In this document: piece by piece, positions 52,785-61,018 of the stretch
How positions within the stretch are numbered: position 1 is the stretch's first letter
How the letters are laid out: every line of letters begins with the position of its first letter
DNA from: JAIEOG01 sp964519985
GTDB lineage: Bacteria > Bdellovibrionota > FAC87 > UBA2466
Length of the DNA: 64,000 nt
Assembly (NCBI GenBank): GCA_964519985.1
Contig: CAZFMF010000007.1
Coordinates: 45,133 to 109,132, forward strand
Direction: 5' to 3'
The notes under the pieces: model-generated
Seen by the model: only the letters and a program-made list of their open reading frames with translations
Database searches by the model: none
What the model was told of the DNA's origin: nothing
Position numbers and translations under genes: made by a program

Positions 52785-53585
52785 CTAGAAATGAAACCCG
52801 ATATCGAGGACTAAAATCGGCTTCAGACCCGCGGCGGTGGCGGCAATGGTGGTGAACTGGGGTTCGATAATGTACTGCGCGCCCGCGCCGACGCCAAGAT
52901 TCCAACCCGCGTCCCAATTGAAGCGCCAGCCGAGAGTGGCCAGCCCTAGGAACGATGCCGCGCTTTCGTTCGGCACCCCGCCGGTCGCCATGAAGTAAGC
53001 CATCCCTCCACCACCTTGAACCCAAAGTCCGCTGAAGGTTTCCTGGGAGTAAAAACTGAGCGTCGCGTAGCCGCCGAACGCGGTGAGCGAAACGGCCGCG
53101 GACGAGGCAGTCAAGAAAAGTCCGGTCAAGCCGAGCGACCAATTGGGAGCCAACGCGATCGCAAAGCCCACGGCCGGATAGAAGAACGAGGTGCTGACGT
53201 TAGCGCCGGCCGTAACGTTAAAAATGCGGGGATCCCGCTCGGAATGGCTTTCGACGGAATTCAACAAAACCGTGCCCTTCGGACTGGTCGGCTCCAGCGG
53301 CGGACCCGAAAGCTTGCTGATCACTTTATCGCCCACCACGACATCGAAGTTCGCCGAATCCAGGCGAACGATCGCCCCCTTCGCGGTGGATTTTACGATC
53401 GCCCCGCAAACCACTTCGCGAGCGCGTTGTAGGACACAAACGCGATCTTTGAGCCCCCATTGCCGCTTTGGATCGTGGCTCACGGCGAGGCTCGTCATGT
53501 CCTTACCCACACGCAAGACTTCCGCGGCGCGGGCGCCGGCGGCGAGGAACAGCATTGCAATCAAAATTTGGGTGCGCGCGAACAT
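52785..53585 (-). CDS. Outer-membrane beta-barrel protein of the LPS operon
   Basis: 266 residues with a Sec signal peptide (cleavage about AGARA|AEV). Residues 20-105 are a soluble SH3-like stretch with two Cys (DRVCVLQRAREVVCG). From about 115 alternating aromatic/Gly strands run to the end, finishing in Phe (LDIGFHF), the C-terminal signature for BAM-inserted barrels. Placed between gmhB (43 bases) and wzm (63 bases) on the same strand, it may serve the polysaccharide or LPS pathway, but no known Wza, Wzi or LptD-like motif is present. Confidence 0.72.
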   Translation of the reverse strand: MFARTQILIAMLFLAAGARAAEVLRVGKDMTSLAVSHDPKRQWGLKDRVCVLQRAREVVCGAIVKSTAKGAIVRLDSANFDVVVGDKVISKLSGPPLEPTSPKGTVLLNSVESHSERDPRIFNVTAGANVSTSFFYPAVGFAIALAPNWSLGLTGLFLTASSAAVSLTAFGGYATLSFYSQETFSGLWVQGGGGMAYFMATGGVPNESAASFLGLATLGWRFNWDAGWNLGVGAGAQYIIEPQFTTIAATAAGLKPILVLDIGFHF

Positions 53586-53628
53586 GGCTCTTCCTTATCC
53601 GGATCGGCTTTTTGGCGCCGAGCCTTGA

Positions 53629-54186
53629 CTAGGGGGATGCCGGAAGCAGTTTCGCGGAGAAATCCACTAGGTTTTCAAAGACTTGAGTGGATTGGGGGAG
53701 AGGGCTCTTTTGCGTGTCGGGACCCTTGCCGGTCAGAACCAAACAAGGAGTTGCCCCCAAAGCCTCGGCTAGGCCGATGTCGGGAAGGTGATCGCCCACG
53801 ACGTACGATCGTCCCCAATCGATTACCTTTCCCCGGAAGGTCTTGGGCAGCAAACCGGTTCGGGGTTTGCGACAAGGGCAAGGTTCGTCGGGCGAATGAA
53901 AGCAATATGCGATTTCGTCGATCGGCGCATCGGCTTGGTTCAGCGCGGTGACGAAACGCCGGTGCACGGCTTGGAACTCGCCCGGCTGAATCCAGCCTCG
54001 CCCCACGCCGGATTGGTTGCTGACGAGAAAGATCGGGTAGCCTTTTTGTCGGATAACCTGAAGCGCCTCGAGGGCACCGGGAAAGAAAACCACGTCCTCC
54101 TCGCGTTTGATGTAGTGGCGATCTTCGATGATCGTCCCATCGCGATCCAAAACGACGACGGCGGTTTTCCCAGTTTCGACGCTCAT
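53629..54186 (-). CDS. gmhB: D-glycero-D-manno-heptose-1,7-bisphosphate phosphatase
   Basis: 185 residues, HAD superfamily. Catalytic Asp14/Asp16 in VVLDRDGTII, motif II SNQSGVGRG, and the zinc-binding Cys/His cluster CFHSPDEPCPCRKP diagnostic of GmhB/HisB-N, followed by VVGDHLPDIGLAEALG. Removes the C7 phosphate in ADP-heptose synthesis. Its ATG overlaps the kdsD stop by 4 bases. Together with gmhA it covers two of the heptose steps; the kinase/adenylyltransferase (HldE) is not in the window. Confidence 0.93.
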   Translation of the reverse strand: MSVETGKTAVVVLDRDGTIIEDRHYIKREEDVVFFPGALEALQVIRQKGYPIFLVSNQSGVGRGWIQPGEFQAVHRRFVTALNQADAPIDEIAYCFHSPDEPCPCRKPRTGLLPKTFRGKVIDWGRSYVVGDHLPDIGLAEALGATPCLVLTGKGPDTQKSPLPQSTQVFENLVDFSAKLLPASP

Positions 54187-55148
54187 ACGACCTTCGCGCG
54201 GAGCAAATCGTAAAGGTGCACCACGCCGACGAAGTTACCGGCGTCGTCGTCAATCAAAAGTTGCTGGATGGAATTGCGAGTCATGATCTCAGCGGCATCC
54301 GCGGCCAAGGACGATTGGCGAATGCGCTTGGGGTGGGCCGTTAAAATATCTTCGGCGCGCAACTCGGCTTGAAACCCGCGGTTTTGAAACGCCCGGCGCA
54401 AATCGCCGTCGGTGATAATGCCGCGCACTTCATTGCCGTCCAAAACCACGGCCAATCCGAGGCATTTGCGGGTCATTTCCAATAAAACGTCTTGAATGCC
54501 CGTATCGGGCGCCACCCGCGCAACCTTTTCGCCGGTATGCATGAGTTCCCCGACCCGCAGCCAAAGGCGCCGCCCGAGGCTGCCCCCCGGATGGTAGCGG
54601 GCAAAATCTTTTTCCGAAAACCCGCGCATTTGCATGAGCGTGATGGCCACGGCATCGCCCAGCGCCATCATTAAAGTCGTGGAAGTCGTCGGGGCCAGTC
54701 CCAGCGGGCAGGCTTCTTCGCGCACTTGCACCGGTAGGACAATGGCCGCTCCTTCGCCCATGGAACTTTGGGGGTTTTGTGTGACGGCAACACAGGCGAC
54801 GGCACTCTCGCGCGCGAAATTCAGCACCGGACGGAGTTCTTGCGTTTCGCCGCTCAAACTCAAAGCCACAAGCACATCCTCGGATCGCAGCAGGCCCAAA
54901 TCCCCGTGCGATGCTTCCGCGGGATTTAAGAAATACGCCTTGGTACCCGTACTGAGAAAAGTGGACGCCCATTTCCGGGCCACCAAACCGGACTTACCCA
55001 TTCCGGTGAGGACAACGGCACCTTTGCAAGCAAAGAGCAATTCGCAGGTTTGGGCAAAAGCTTCGTCGAGCGTATCGACCATGCTGGCCAGCGCTTCGGC
55101 CTCCTGCCTCAGCGTACGGCGTCCCGTAAGGACCAGGTCACTTTGCAT
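54183..55148 (-). CDS. kdsD: D-arabinose-5-phosphate isomerase
   Basis: 321 residues. N-terminal SIS domain (VVLTGMGKSGLVARKWASTFLSTGT, NPAEASHGDLG, SLSGETQEL) and two C-terminal CBS domains (about 205-265 and 270-321), the standard KdsD/KpsF layout at standard length. Converts ribulose-5-phosphate to arabinose-5-phosphate for KDO. Overlaps kdsA by 11 bases and gmhB by 4. KdsB and KdsC are not in the window. Confidence 0.94.
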   Translation of the reverse strand: MQSDLVLTGRRTLRQEAEALASMVDTLDEAFAQTCELLFACKGAVVLTGMGKSGLVARKWASTFLSTGTKAYFLNPAEASHGDLGLLRSEDVLVALSLSGETQELRPVLNFARESAVACVAVTQNPQSSMGEGAAIVLPVQVREEACPLGLAPTTSTTLMMALGDAVAITLMQMRGFSEKDFARYHPGGSLGRRLWLRVGELMHTGEKVARVAPDTGIQDVLLEMTRKCLGLAVVLDGNEVRGIITDGDLRRAFQNRGFQAELRAEDILTAHPKRIRQSSLAADAAEIMTRNSIQQLLIDDDAGNFVGVVHLYDLLRAKVV

Positions 55149-55971
55149 GGGCCACTTCCGCGATCCGCGTCGCGCTTTGGATCAAGGCTTCGAGTTTATC
55201 CAGCGGCCAAGCATTCGGGCCATCGGAGAGCGCTTTCGACGGATCGGGATGGGTTTCGGCAAAAAAGCCCGCCACGCCTACCGCGGCTCCCGCTCGGGCC
55301 AAATACGGGATTGCGCCCCGAATCCCGCCGGTCGCATTGCCGGTGCCGCCGGGCAATTGCACCGAGTGGGTGATGTCCAAAACAATATCCGCCCGCGCCG
55401 CTTCCATTTCCGGCCACGCCGCAAAATCTACGACCAGACGCTGGTAGCCGAAACTGACCCCCCGTTCGGTCAACCAGTAGCCGGCCGCATCGAAGTGATT
55501 GAGCTTCTCCACTAGATTGACCACGTTCGCGGGCGCCACAAACTGACCCTTTTTTAGATTTACCAATCGGCCGGTGCGGCAGGCCGCCTCAATGAGGTCC
55601 GTTTGCCGGCAGAGAAACGCCGGAATCTGGAGAACGTCGGCGACTTCCGAGACCACCGCGCATTGCGACGGTTCGTGCACGTCGGTCAAGACCGGGAGTC
55701 CAAAGTCGCGCTTAACCATCAGCAGCGTCTTCAGTCCTTCTTCCATTCCGACGCCGCGAAAACTTTGATGCGAAGTGCGATTCGCTTTGTCGAAGGAAGC
55801 TTTAAAGACCATGGAGACGCCGAGACGGCTCGCAATCCCCACCATCTGATCCGCAACTCGTTTTACCAACTCCGGGCTCTCGATGACACAAGGGCCGCAA
55901 ACCCAGAACGGGCGCCGCTTCCCACCAGAACCGAGTCGGACTTTAAGGGCAATGGATTGGGGGGTGTACAT
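55138..55971 (-). CDS. kdsA: 3-deoxy-8-phosphooctulonate synthase
   Basis: 277 residues, DAHP-synthase-like TIM barrel. WVCGPCVIESPE near the N-terminus, FKASFDKANRTSHQSFRGVGMEEGL, DVHEPSQC, LQIPAFLCRQTDLI, and the C-terminal ETHPDPSKALSDGPNAWPL. Condenses arabinose-5-phosphate with phosphoenolpyruvate to KDO-8-phosphate. The Cys in GPCVIES is general and does not by itself tell the metal-dependent from the metal-independent class. Lies 12 bases after the rmlD-like gene. Confidence 0.96.
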   Translation of the reverse strand: MYTPQSIALKVRLGSGGKRRPFWVCGPCVIESPELVKRVADQMVGIASRLGVSMVFKASFDKANRTSHQSFRGVGMEEGLKTLLMVKRDFGLPVLTDVHEPSQCAVVSEVADVLQIPAFLCRQTDLIEAACRTGRLVNLKKGQFVAPANVVNLVEKLNHFDAAGYWLTERGVSFGYQRLVVDFAAWPEMEAARADIVLDITHSVQLPGGTGNATGGIRGAIPYLARAGAAVGVAGFFAETHPDPSKALSDGPNAWPLDKLEALIQSATRIAEVAHAK

Positions 55972-55983
55972 GGCGCAAACCTA

Positions 55984-56832
55984 TCACGGCTCGCGCAGGG
56001 ACGCCAAAAACTGCCGCAGGGGCGCTTTCCAACTGCCCATGGTGGGAATCCCCAGAAAGGCCTTGAGTTTGTCATTCGCGAGCACACTGAAAAGTGGGCG
56101 CGCCGCGGGGAGCTTCACGTCCGCCGTGCGCCTGGGTTCTAAGACGAGCGGAAGATCCCATTCGGCTTTCACAAACGCAAAGACATCGGCCCAGGAGGCC
56201 CAATCGTCGTACGAAAAGTGAAAGAGGCCGCGTGCGTCCTTCTCCAAAAGCAGAGTGAGGGTCTCGGCAATTTTACAGGTCCAAGTCGGTGCCCCAAACT
56301 GATCCAGAAACGGCGTGAACACTTTCTTATCGCGCAGGGGAGAAAACCGATCTTTGCGCTTCCCGTAGAGCCACTGCACGCGCAGAACCAGCGTGTTACC
56401 CTGCTCCAGCGCCGCTTGTTCGCCCCGCAACTTGGAAGCGGCGTAGTGGTTCAGGGGGCTCGGGGATTCTTCTTCCGTGCGCGGGCGATCACTCTGGCCG
56501 TCAAAAACCTGGTCCGTGCTGAAATGAACTAGCTTAGCCCCGTTCCGGCTGCACGCTTCGGCCAACAACGCCGGTGCCAGGGCATTCACCTTCTCCGCGG
56601 CTTCGCGTTCCGTTTCCGCGCCATCGACGTTCGTATAGGCCGCGCTGTTCAACACCCAGTGTGGTTGGACCCGCTTCATGGCACTTTCGATGGAGGTGGC
56701 CGAGGTCACATCCAGTTCGCGGCGACCGAGGGCGGAAATTTCCGCATCGGGATACCGGGCTTGAAACACGGTCGCGAGGTCTCCCGCCAGCATTCCGTTC
56801 CCGCCGGTAATGAGAATGCGCTTAGCGGGCAT
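55984..56832 (-). CDS. RmlD-like dTDP-4-keto-sugar reductase
   Basis: 282 residues, RmlD-type SDR. ILITGGNGMLAGDLA, then NSAAYTNVDGAETE, STDQVFDG (the family usually has STDYVFDG) and YAASKLRGEQ with the catalytic Tyr/Lys, and GAPTWTCKIAETL. It would reduce dTDP-4-keto-rhamnose or a related 4-keto sugar with NAD(P)H. The replacement of Tyr in STDYVFDG and the atypical RmlC next to it make the exact product uncertain. Three bases downstream of the RmlC-like gene. Confidence 0.8.
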   Translation of the reverse strand: MPAKRILITGGNGMLAGDLATVFQARYPDAEISALGRRELDVTSATSIESAMKRVQPHWVLNSAAYTNVDGAETEREAAEKVNALAPALLAEACSRNGAKLVHFSTDQVFDGQSDRPRTEEESPSPLNHYAASKLRGEQAALEQGNTLVLRVQWLYGKRKDRFSPLRDKKVFTPFLDQFGAPTWTCKIAETLTLLLEKDARGLFHFSYDDWASWADVFAFVKAEWDLPLVLEPRRTADVKLPAARPLFSVLANDKLKAFLGIPTMGSWKAPLRQFLASLREP

Positions 56833-56835
56833 CGA

Positions 56836-57315
56836 TCAATCACACTGAAACGGAGTCCGCGGATCGTCTTCGTGACGGATCTCGTCGATAGGGTGGCGCT
56901 TGCCCTCCCCCATGAAGAGTTGGTTCGGATAATTCTGTACCACTGCGATTTCCGAACTCACATTGCGATAGGCATGCACCACGCCGGGGGGGACCAAAAC
57001 GCTGAGCGCGTGATCCTGACCGCCGAAGGCAACGGTTTTATTGAGATAGGTCGGAGACTCTTTGCGGTTATCCCAAAGCCAGATTTTGAAGTTGCCGGGC
57101 CCGATAAAAAGAAAGAGATCCGCCTGGTCGACGTGTTCGTGCGGTCCCCGGGTAACCCCCGCCAAAGTCAGCGAGGTGTAGGACATCACCGGGTGGTATT
57201 TTTTTTCCAGCTCGTCGTGACGGAAGGTCTCGGCCAGCCAACCGCGCTCGTCGATATACTTACGAACGGTCGCAATCTTGACCCCTTCGATCGGCCCCTT
57301 TTTAAAATCCATCAC
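56836..57315 (-). CDS. RmlC-like cupin (atypical dTDP-sugar 3,5-epimerase family)
   Basis: 159 residues, shorter than canonical RmlC (about 180). Starts MMDFKKGPIEGVKIATVRKYIDE, the RmlC N-terminal strand pattern, and has the cupin core. Where classical RmlC has RGLHxQ, this protein reads TRGPHEHVDQADLF (Arg56, His59, His61), and the downstream Lys/Asp-Tyr features are not obvious. It probably belongs to a related dTDP-sugar epimerase-like group whose reaction is less certain. ATG overlaps the rmlA stop by 4 bases. Confidence 0.72.
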   Translation of the reverse strand: MMDFKKGPIEGVKIATVRKYIDERGWLAETFRHDELEKKYHPVMSYTSLTLAGVTRGPHEHVDQADLFLFIGPGNFKIWLWDNRKESPTYLNKTVAFGGQDHALSVLVPPGVVHAYRNVSSEIAVVQNYPNQLFMGEGKRHPIDEIRHEDDPRTPFQCD

Positions 57316-58028
57316 TCGGCGTCTCCCGCCATCAAATCGTTCGCCGCTTTCAGAGATTCGAACGTTCCCGCATCCGTCCAGTCCCCATTGAGCACTTCGT
57401 AGGTCATCGAGCCCTGCTGGATGTACGCGTTATTCACGTCCGTCACTTCCAGCTCGCCGCGACCGCTGGGCTTGAGCGTGCGAATAATCTGAAACACCGC
57501 GGGATCGTAGAAATAGATGCCGGTCACCGCAAAATCGCTCTTAGGGTGCTTGGGCTTTTCTTCGATCGAAAGAATCCGATCCCCGGAAAGCTCGGCCACG
57601 CCGAAGCGGTGCGGATCGGTCACTTTGCGGATCAAGATCCGAGCGCCCTTGGGCTGCTCGTGAAACTTGCTAGCGCAAGACTTCAAACTATCGGTGAAGA
57701 TATTATCGCCCAGGATCACCGCCATTTTCGAATCACGGGCGAAATCTTCCGCGAGGCCTAAGGCTTGAGCGATGCCCCCGGCTTCGTCCTGCACCTTGTA
57801 GGTGAAGCGGCAGCCAAAGTCTTTGCCCGAACCGAGCAAGTTCACCACATCGCCCATGTGTTCCACGCCGGTGACGATCAAGATTTCTTTGATGCCAGCT
57901 TCAATGAGTTTGTCGACGGGATGCAAGATCATCGGCTTGCGGCCAACCGGCAATAAGTGTTTGTTCGTGACCTTGGTCAACGGAAAGAGCCGAGAACCGG
58001 TTCCCCCTGCGAGAATGATGCCTTTCAT
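57312..58028 (-). CDS. rmlA: Glucose-1-phosphate thymidylyltransferase (short form)
   Basis: 238 residues from the ATG at 58028, where the nucleotidyltransferase domain begins at once: MKGIILAGGTGSRLFPLTKVTNKHLLPVGRKP. LGDNIF, SIEEKPKHPKSDFAVTGIYFYD and NGDWTDAGTFESL complete the family motifs. It lacks the extra C-terminal allosteric segment of 290-residue RmlA proteins. Makes dTDP-glucose for RmlB. Overlaps rmlB by 4 bases. Confidence 0.9.
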   Translation of the reverse strand: MKGIILAGGTGSRLFPLTKVTNKHLLPVGRKPMILHPVDKLIEAGIKEILIVTGVEHMGDVVNLLGSGKDFGCRFTYKVQDEAGGIAQALGLAEDFARDSKMAVILGDNIFTDSLKSCASKFHEQPKGARILIRKVTDPHRFGVAELSGDRILSIEEKPKHPKSDFAVTGIYFYDPAVFQIIRTLKPSGRGELEVTDVNNAYIQQGSMTYEVLNGDWTDAGTFESLKAANDLMAGDAE

Positions 58029-59074
58029 ACGGGCGCTCCCATTCCGGAAAATTTCGAATCGTAGTTCGCCTTGTAGTAGTTGAAGTAGTCCTTGTTGCGG
58101 ACCTTCTTCCACCAGTCTTCATTATTCTGGTACCAGTCAATCGTCCGCTGCAACCCTTCTTCGTACGAAACGAGCGGTTTCCAACCGAGTTCTTCGCGAA
58201 TCTTATTGGCGTTAAGCGCATAACGCCGATCGTGAGCGGGACGATCCCCCACGTGGGTCATCAGGCTTTCCGGTTTGCCGAGAATCCCCAAAACTTTTCT
58301 CACAACGTCGATGTTATGCCGTTCTTCCGCGGCACTGATATTGTAAATCTGGCCCGGCTTGCCCTGGCGCAAGACCGCGTCGATGCCGCGCGCGTGGTCG
58401 GCAACGTAAATCCAGTCGCGAACTTGCTTGCCGTCACCGTAAATCGGAATCGGCCGATCCTCGATCGCGTTGGCAATCACCAACGGCAGAAGTTTTTCCG
58501 GAAACTGAAATGGGCCATAGTTATTCGTACAGCGAGTGACGAGGACCTGCTGCCCGTACGTCCGGTGGGCGGCCTGAATCATCAAGTCGGCGCACGCCTT
58601 GGAAGCGGCGTAAGGGGAGTTGGGATCCAGCGGCGAGGTTTCCAGTGAAAGCGGGTCGGTCGGCGTCAGGGTGCCGTACACTTCATCGGTGGAAACGTGC
58701 ACCACGCGAATATTCCCGACTTCGCGGGCCGCATCGAGGATCTGCTGTACGCCCAGAATATTCGTCCGGACGAAAGCGGCCGGGTCGAGAATGCTGCGAT
58801 CGACATGGGTTTCGGCCGCGAAGTTCACAATCGCACTGAAACTACCGGTCTTGATGATCTCGGCCATTTCCGGGCCCGCGATATCCGCCCGCACGAAGCG
58901 GTAGCGCTCCGGGTCCAGCGCCGCGACGTAGGCGGCGGTGTCCGGGTGAGCGGCGTACGTCAATGCGTCGACGCAGGTCACCGATTCCTCCGGATAGGTT
59001 TTTAAAACGTGCTCGATGAAGTGAGAACCGATGAAACCGCAGCCACCGGTGACAAGTATTTGCTTTTGGCCCAT
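58025..59074 (-). CDS. rmlB: dTDP-glucose 4,6-dehydratase
   Basis: 349 residues from the ATG at 59074. ILVTGGCGFIGSHFIEH, DALTYAAHPD, FAAETHVDRSI, STDEVYG (catalytic Asp-Glu), YAASKACAD and RCTNNYGPFQFPEKLLPL are the full RmlB signature. Makes dTDP-4-keto-6-deoxyglucose, common precursor for rhamnose and for the Fuc3N branch at 42-44 kb. First gene of the twelve-gene minus operon rmlB-rmlA-rmlC-rmlD-kdsA-kdsD-gmhB-OMP-wzm-wzt-GT-gmhA. A sigma70-like promoter lies directly upstream. Confidence 0.96.
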   Translation of the reverse strand: MGQKQILVTGGCGFIGSHFIEHVLKTYPEESVTCVDALTYAAHPDTAAYVAALDPERYRFVRADIAGPEMAEIIKTGSFSAIVNFAAETHVDRSILDPAAFVRTNILGVQQILDAAREVGNIRVVHVSTDEVYGTLTPTDPLSLETSPLDPNSPYAASKACADLMIQAAHRTYGQQVLVTRCTNNYGPFQFPEKLLPLVIANAIEDRPIPIYGDGKQVRDWIYVADHARGIDAVLRQGKPGQIYNISAAEERHNIDVVRKVLGILGKPESLMTHVGDRPAHDRRYALNANKIREELGWKPLVSYEEGLQRTIDWYQNNEDWWKKVRNKDYFNYYKANYDSKFSGMGAPV

Positions 59075-59084
59075 GGAATCCGGG

Positions 59085-59113
59085 ATTCTTCCGACCGAGC
59101 CCCGCTTTGTCAA
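59085..59113 (-). promoter_or_regulatory. Candidate sigma70 promoter of the rmlB operon
   Basis: On the minus strand TTGACA (59113-59108, perfect consensus) and AAGAAT (59090-59085) are separated by 17 bases. The -10 ends 10 bases before the rmlB ATG at 59074, so the mRNA leader would be only a few bases. Confidence 0.55.
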
Positions 59114-59117
59114 AGGT

Positions 59118-59146
59118 TTACGGGCTTCCGGACTTAAGGGTATAGA
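59118..59146 (+). promoter_or_regulatory. Candidate sigma70 promoter for the 59153 gene (leaderless)
   Basis: TTTACG (59118-59123) and TATAGA (59141-59146) with a 17-base spacer. The GTG start codon follows 6 bases after the -10, so transcription would start at the GTG itself. It lies back to back with the rmlB promoter in a 78-base intergenic region. Confidence 0.45.
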
Positions 59147-59152
59147 AGACCC

Positions 59153-60076
59153 GTGAAACACCTGATCACCGGCGCCGGCGGCTTCTTAGGGACGCACCTG
59201 GCGGATTGGCTTTTGCAGAAAAATCCAAGCGATACCGTGATCTCTTTGGGGTTCAAAGCCCCCGCCAACCGACGCGTCCGGCACCTGGAGGCCGATCTCC
59301 TGGATGCGGCGCGCATTTCGGCGGCTTTGCAAGAAGTCCGCCCGGACCGGATCTACCATCTCGCCGGTAGCGCCCGGGTTTCCCAGGACATCGGGATGCC
59401 CGAATACTACCGCAGCAATTTTGTCACCACGCAAAACCTAATCGCGGCCGCGGAAGCCGCAACCCCCACGGCCCGGGTTTTCTTTTCCAGTTCGGTTCAC
59501 GTTTACGGCGACCGCGAAGGCCAAGCCGACGAAGCTTGCGAACCCGCGCCGAACGGCTTCTACGGCATGTCGAAATACCTGGGCGAAAGGGCGTTCGAGC
59601 AATGGGTTGAGCGCAGCCCGGATGTCCGCGTGGTGGTCGGAAGGCTCTACAGCTGCATCGGCCCCGGTCAGGGCGAAGGCTTCGTGACCTCGGACCTCAC
59701 CCGCAAACTCGCCGCCCTGCCCGCGGATGGGAGTCGCCCCCTCGAAACGGGGCCGCTCTCGGCTTATCGGCGCTTTCTAGATGCGCGCGATGCCGTGCAG
59801 CTGATTGCGGGGCTTTTGGAAAACGATTCCGCCGCCCGTTTCGAAGTCGTGAATATCGCGTCGCCGTTTGAAATGCAGGTCCGGGAAGTCGTGGAGATGT
59901 TGGTGCGCGTTTCGGGCAAGCACGTTCCGATTCGCGCCCGGGAAACCAGTGGCAATCCCTTTCGCGGGCTCGATGTCAGTTTGGAAAAACTCCGGAAACT
60001 GGTTCCGGGTTTTCAATACCGTCCCCTCGAAACCACTTTGCGCGATCTTTGGGATTGGGGATCGAAGACTTTTTGA
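59153..60076 (+). CDS. NAD(P)-dependent sugar epimerase/reductase (Rmd/GMD-like SDR)
   Basis: 307 residues from a GTG start. LITGAGGFLGTHLADWL at the N-terminus, YHLAGSARVSQDI, FFSSSVHVYGDREG and FYGMSKYLGERA give an extended SDR with Ser and Tyr-x3-Lys catalytic residues. The early HLAGSARV and SSSVHVYG segments resemble GDP-4-keto-6-deoxymannose reductases and related epimerases. Substrate not certain. Divergent from the rmlB operon, it is followed after 15 bases by trxB. Confidence 0.8.
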   Translation: MKHLITGAGGFLGTHLADWLLQKNPSDTVISLGFKAPANRRVRHLEADLLDAARISAALQEVRPDRIYHLAGSARVSQDIGMPEYYRSNFVTTQNLIAAAEAATPTARVFFSSSVHVYGDREGQADEACEPAPNGFYGMSKYLGERAFEQWVERSPDVRVVVGRLYSCIGPGQGEGFVTSDLTRKLAALPADGSRPLETGPLSAYRRFLDARDAVQLIAGLLENDSAARFEVVNIASPFEMQVREVVEMLVRVSGKHVPIRARETSGNPFRGLDVSLEKLRKLVPGFQYRPLETTLRDLWDWGSKTF

Positions 60077-60091
60077 GCTAAAAGAGAACTC

Positions 60092-61018
60092 ATGCAGACG
60101 GAAGAACTCATCATCGTTGGATCCGGACCGGCCGGCTACACCGCGGCCATTTACGCCGCCCGGGCCAATCTCAAACCCCTTATGATTGAAGGGTATCAAT
60201 CCGGTGGCTTGTTGATGCTTACCAGCGATGTCGAAAATTTCCCGGGTTTTCCCGAGGGTATAGAAGGCCCGCAACTCATGGGGCATTTTCGCAAACAGGC
60301 CGAGCGCTTTGGCACCCGCTTTATCCAGAAAGATGCCACGAAGGTCGATTTCAGCGGTTCGCCTTTCAAAGTGATGGTGGGGAACGAAACCTACCTGGGC
60401 AAAACCATCATCGTATCGACGGGCGCGGCCACGAAATGGCTCGGCATCGAATCCGAATCGAAACTTTTGGGCAAGGGTGTATCGAGCTGCGCGACCTGCG
60501 ATGGCGCCTTCTTTCAGGGCGCGAAACTCGTGGTCGTCGGCGGCGGCGACTCCGCCATGGAGGAGGCGAATTTTCTCACCCGCTTCGCGAGCCACGTGAC
60601 CATCGTGCACCGCCGCGATTCCTTCCGCGCGTCCAAGATCATGCAAGACCGGGTAATGAAGAACCCGAAGATCAGCGTGATTTGGAACGTAGGGGTCGAG
60701 GAGATTTTAGGTGAGAACGGTGTCACCGGTGTGCGGGTGAAAAACCTGATTAATGGCGAAACCCAGGTTCTCGAATGCGAAGGCTTCTTCGTCGCCATCG
60801 GGCACGAGCCCAACACCGGATTTTTGAAGGGCCAGCTTCAGCTCGACGACAAGGGCTATATCGTTCTGCCGAAACGCCCTACTACCTACACCAGCGTAAA
60901 GGGCGTTTTCGCCGCCGGCGATGTCCAAGACGTCATCTACCGTCAAGCCATCACCGCCGCCGCTTCCGGCTGCCAAGCCGCCATTGATGCGGAGCGCTAC
61001 CTCGAATCGCTTCACTAG
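60092..61018 (+). CDS. trxB: Thioredoxin-disulfide reductase
   Basis: 308 residues. FAD motif IIVGSGPAGYTAAIYAARA, GGLLMLTSDVENFPGFPEGI, redox-active CATC at 133-136 in GVSSCATCDGAFF, NADPH motif VVVGGGDSAMEEANFL, and C-terminal GVFAAGDVQDVIYRQAITAAASG. Complete TrxB at the standard length. Reduces thioredoxin with NADPH in the cytoplasm. A cluster of REP-like repeats starts right at its stop codon. Confidence 0.97.
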   Translation: MQTEELIIVGSGPAGYTAAIYAARANLKPLMIEGYQSGGLLMLTSDVENFPGFPEGIEGPQLMGHFRKQAERFGTRFIQKDATKVDFSGSPFKVMVGNETYLGKTIIVSTGAATKWLGIESESKLLGKGVSSCATCDGAFFQGAKLVVVGGGDSAMEEANFLTRFASHVTIVHRRDSFRASKIMQDRVMKNPKISVIWNVGVEEILGENGVTGVRVKNLINGETQVLECEGFFVAIGHEPNTGFLKGQLQLDDKGYIVLPKRPTTYTSVKGVFAAGDVQDVIYRQAITAAASGCQAAIDAERYLESLH

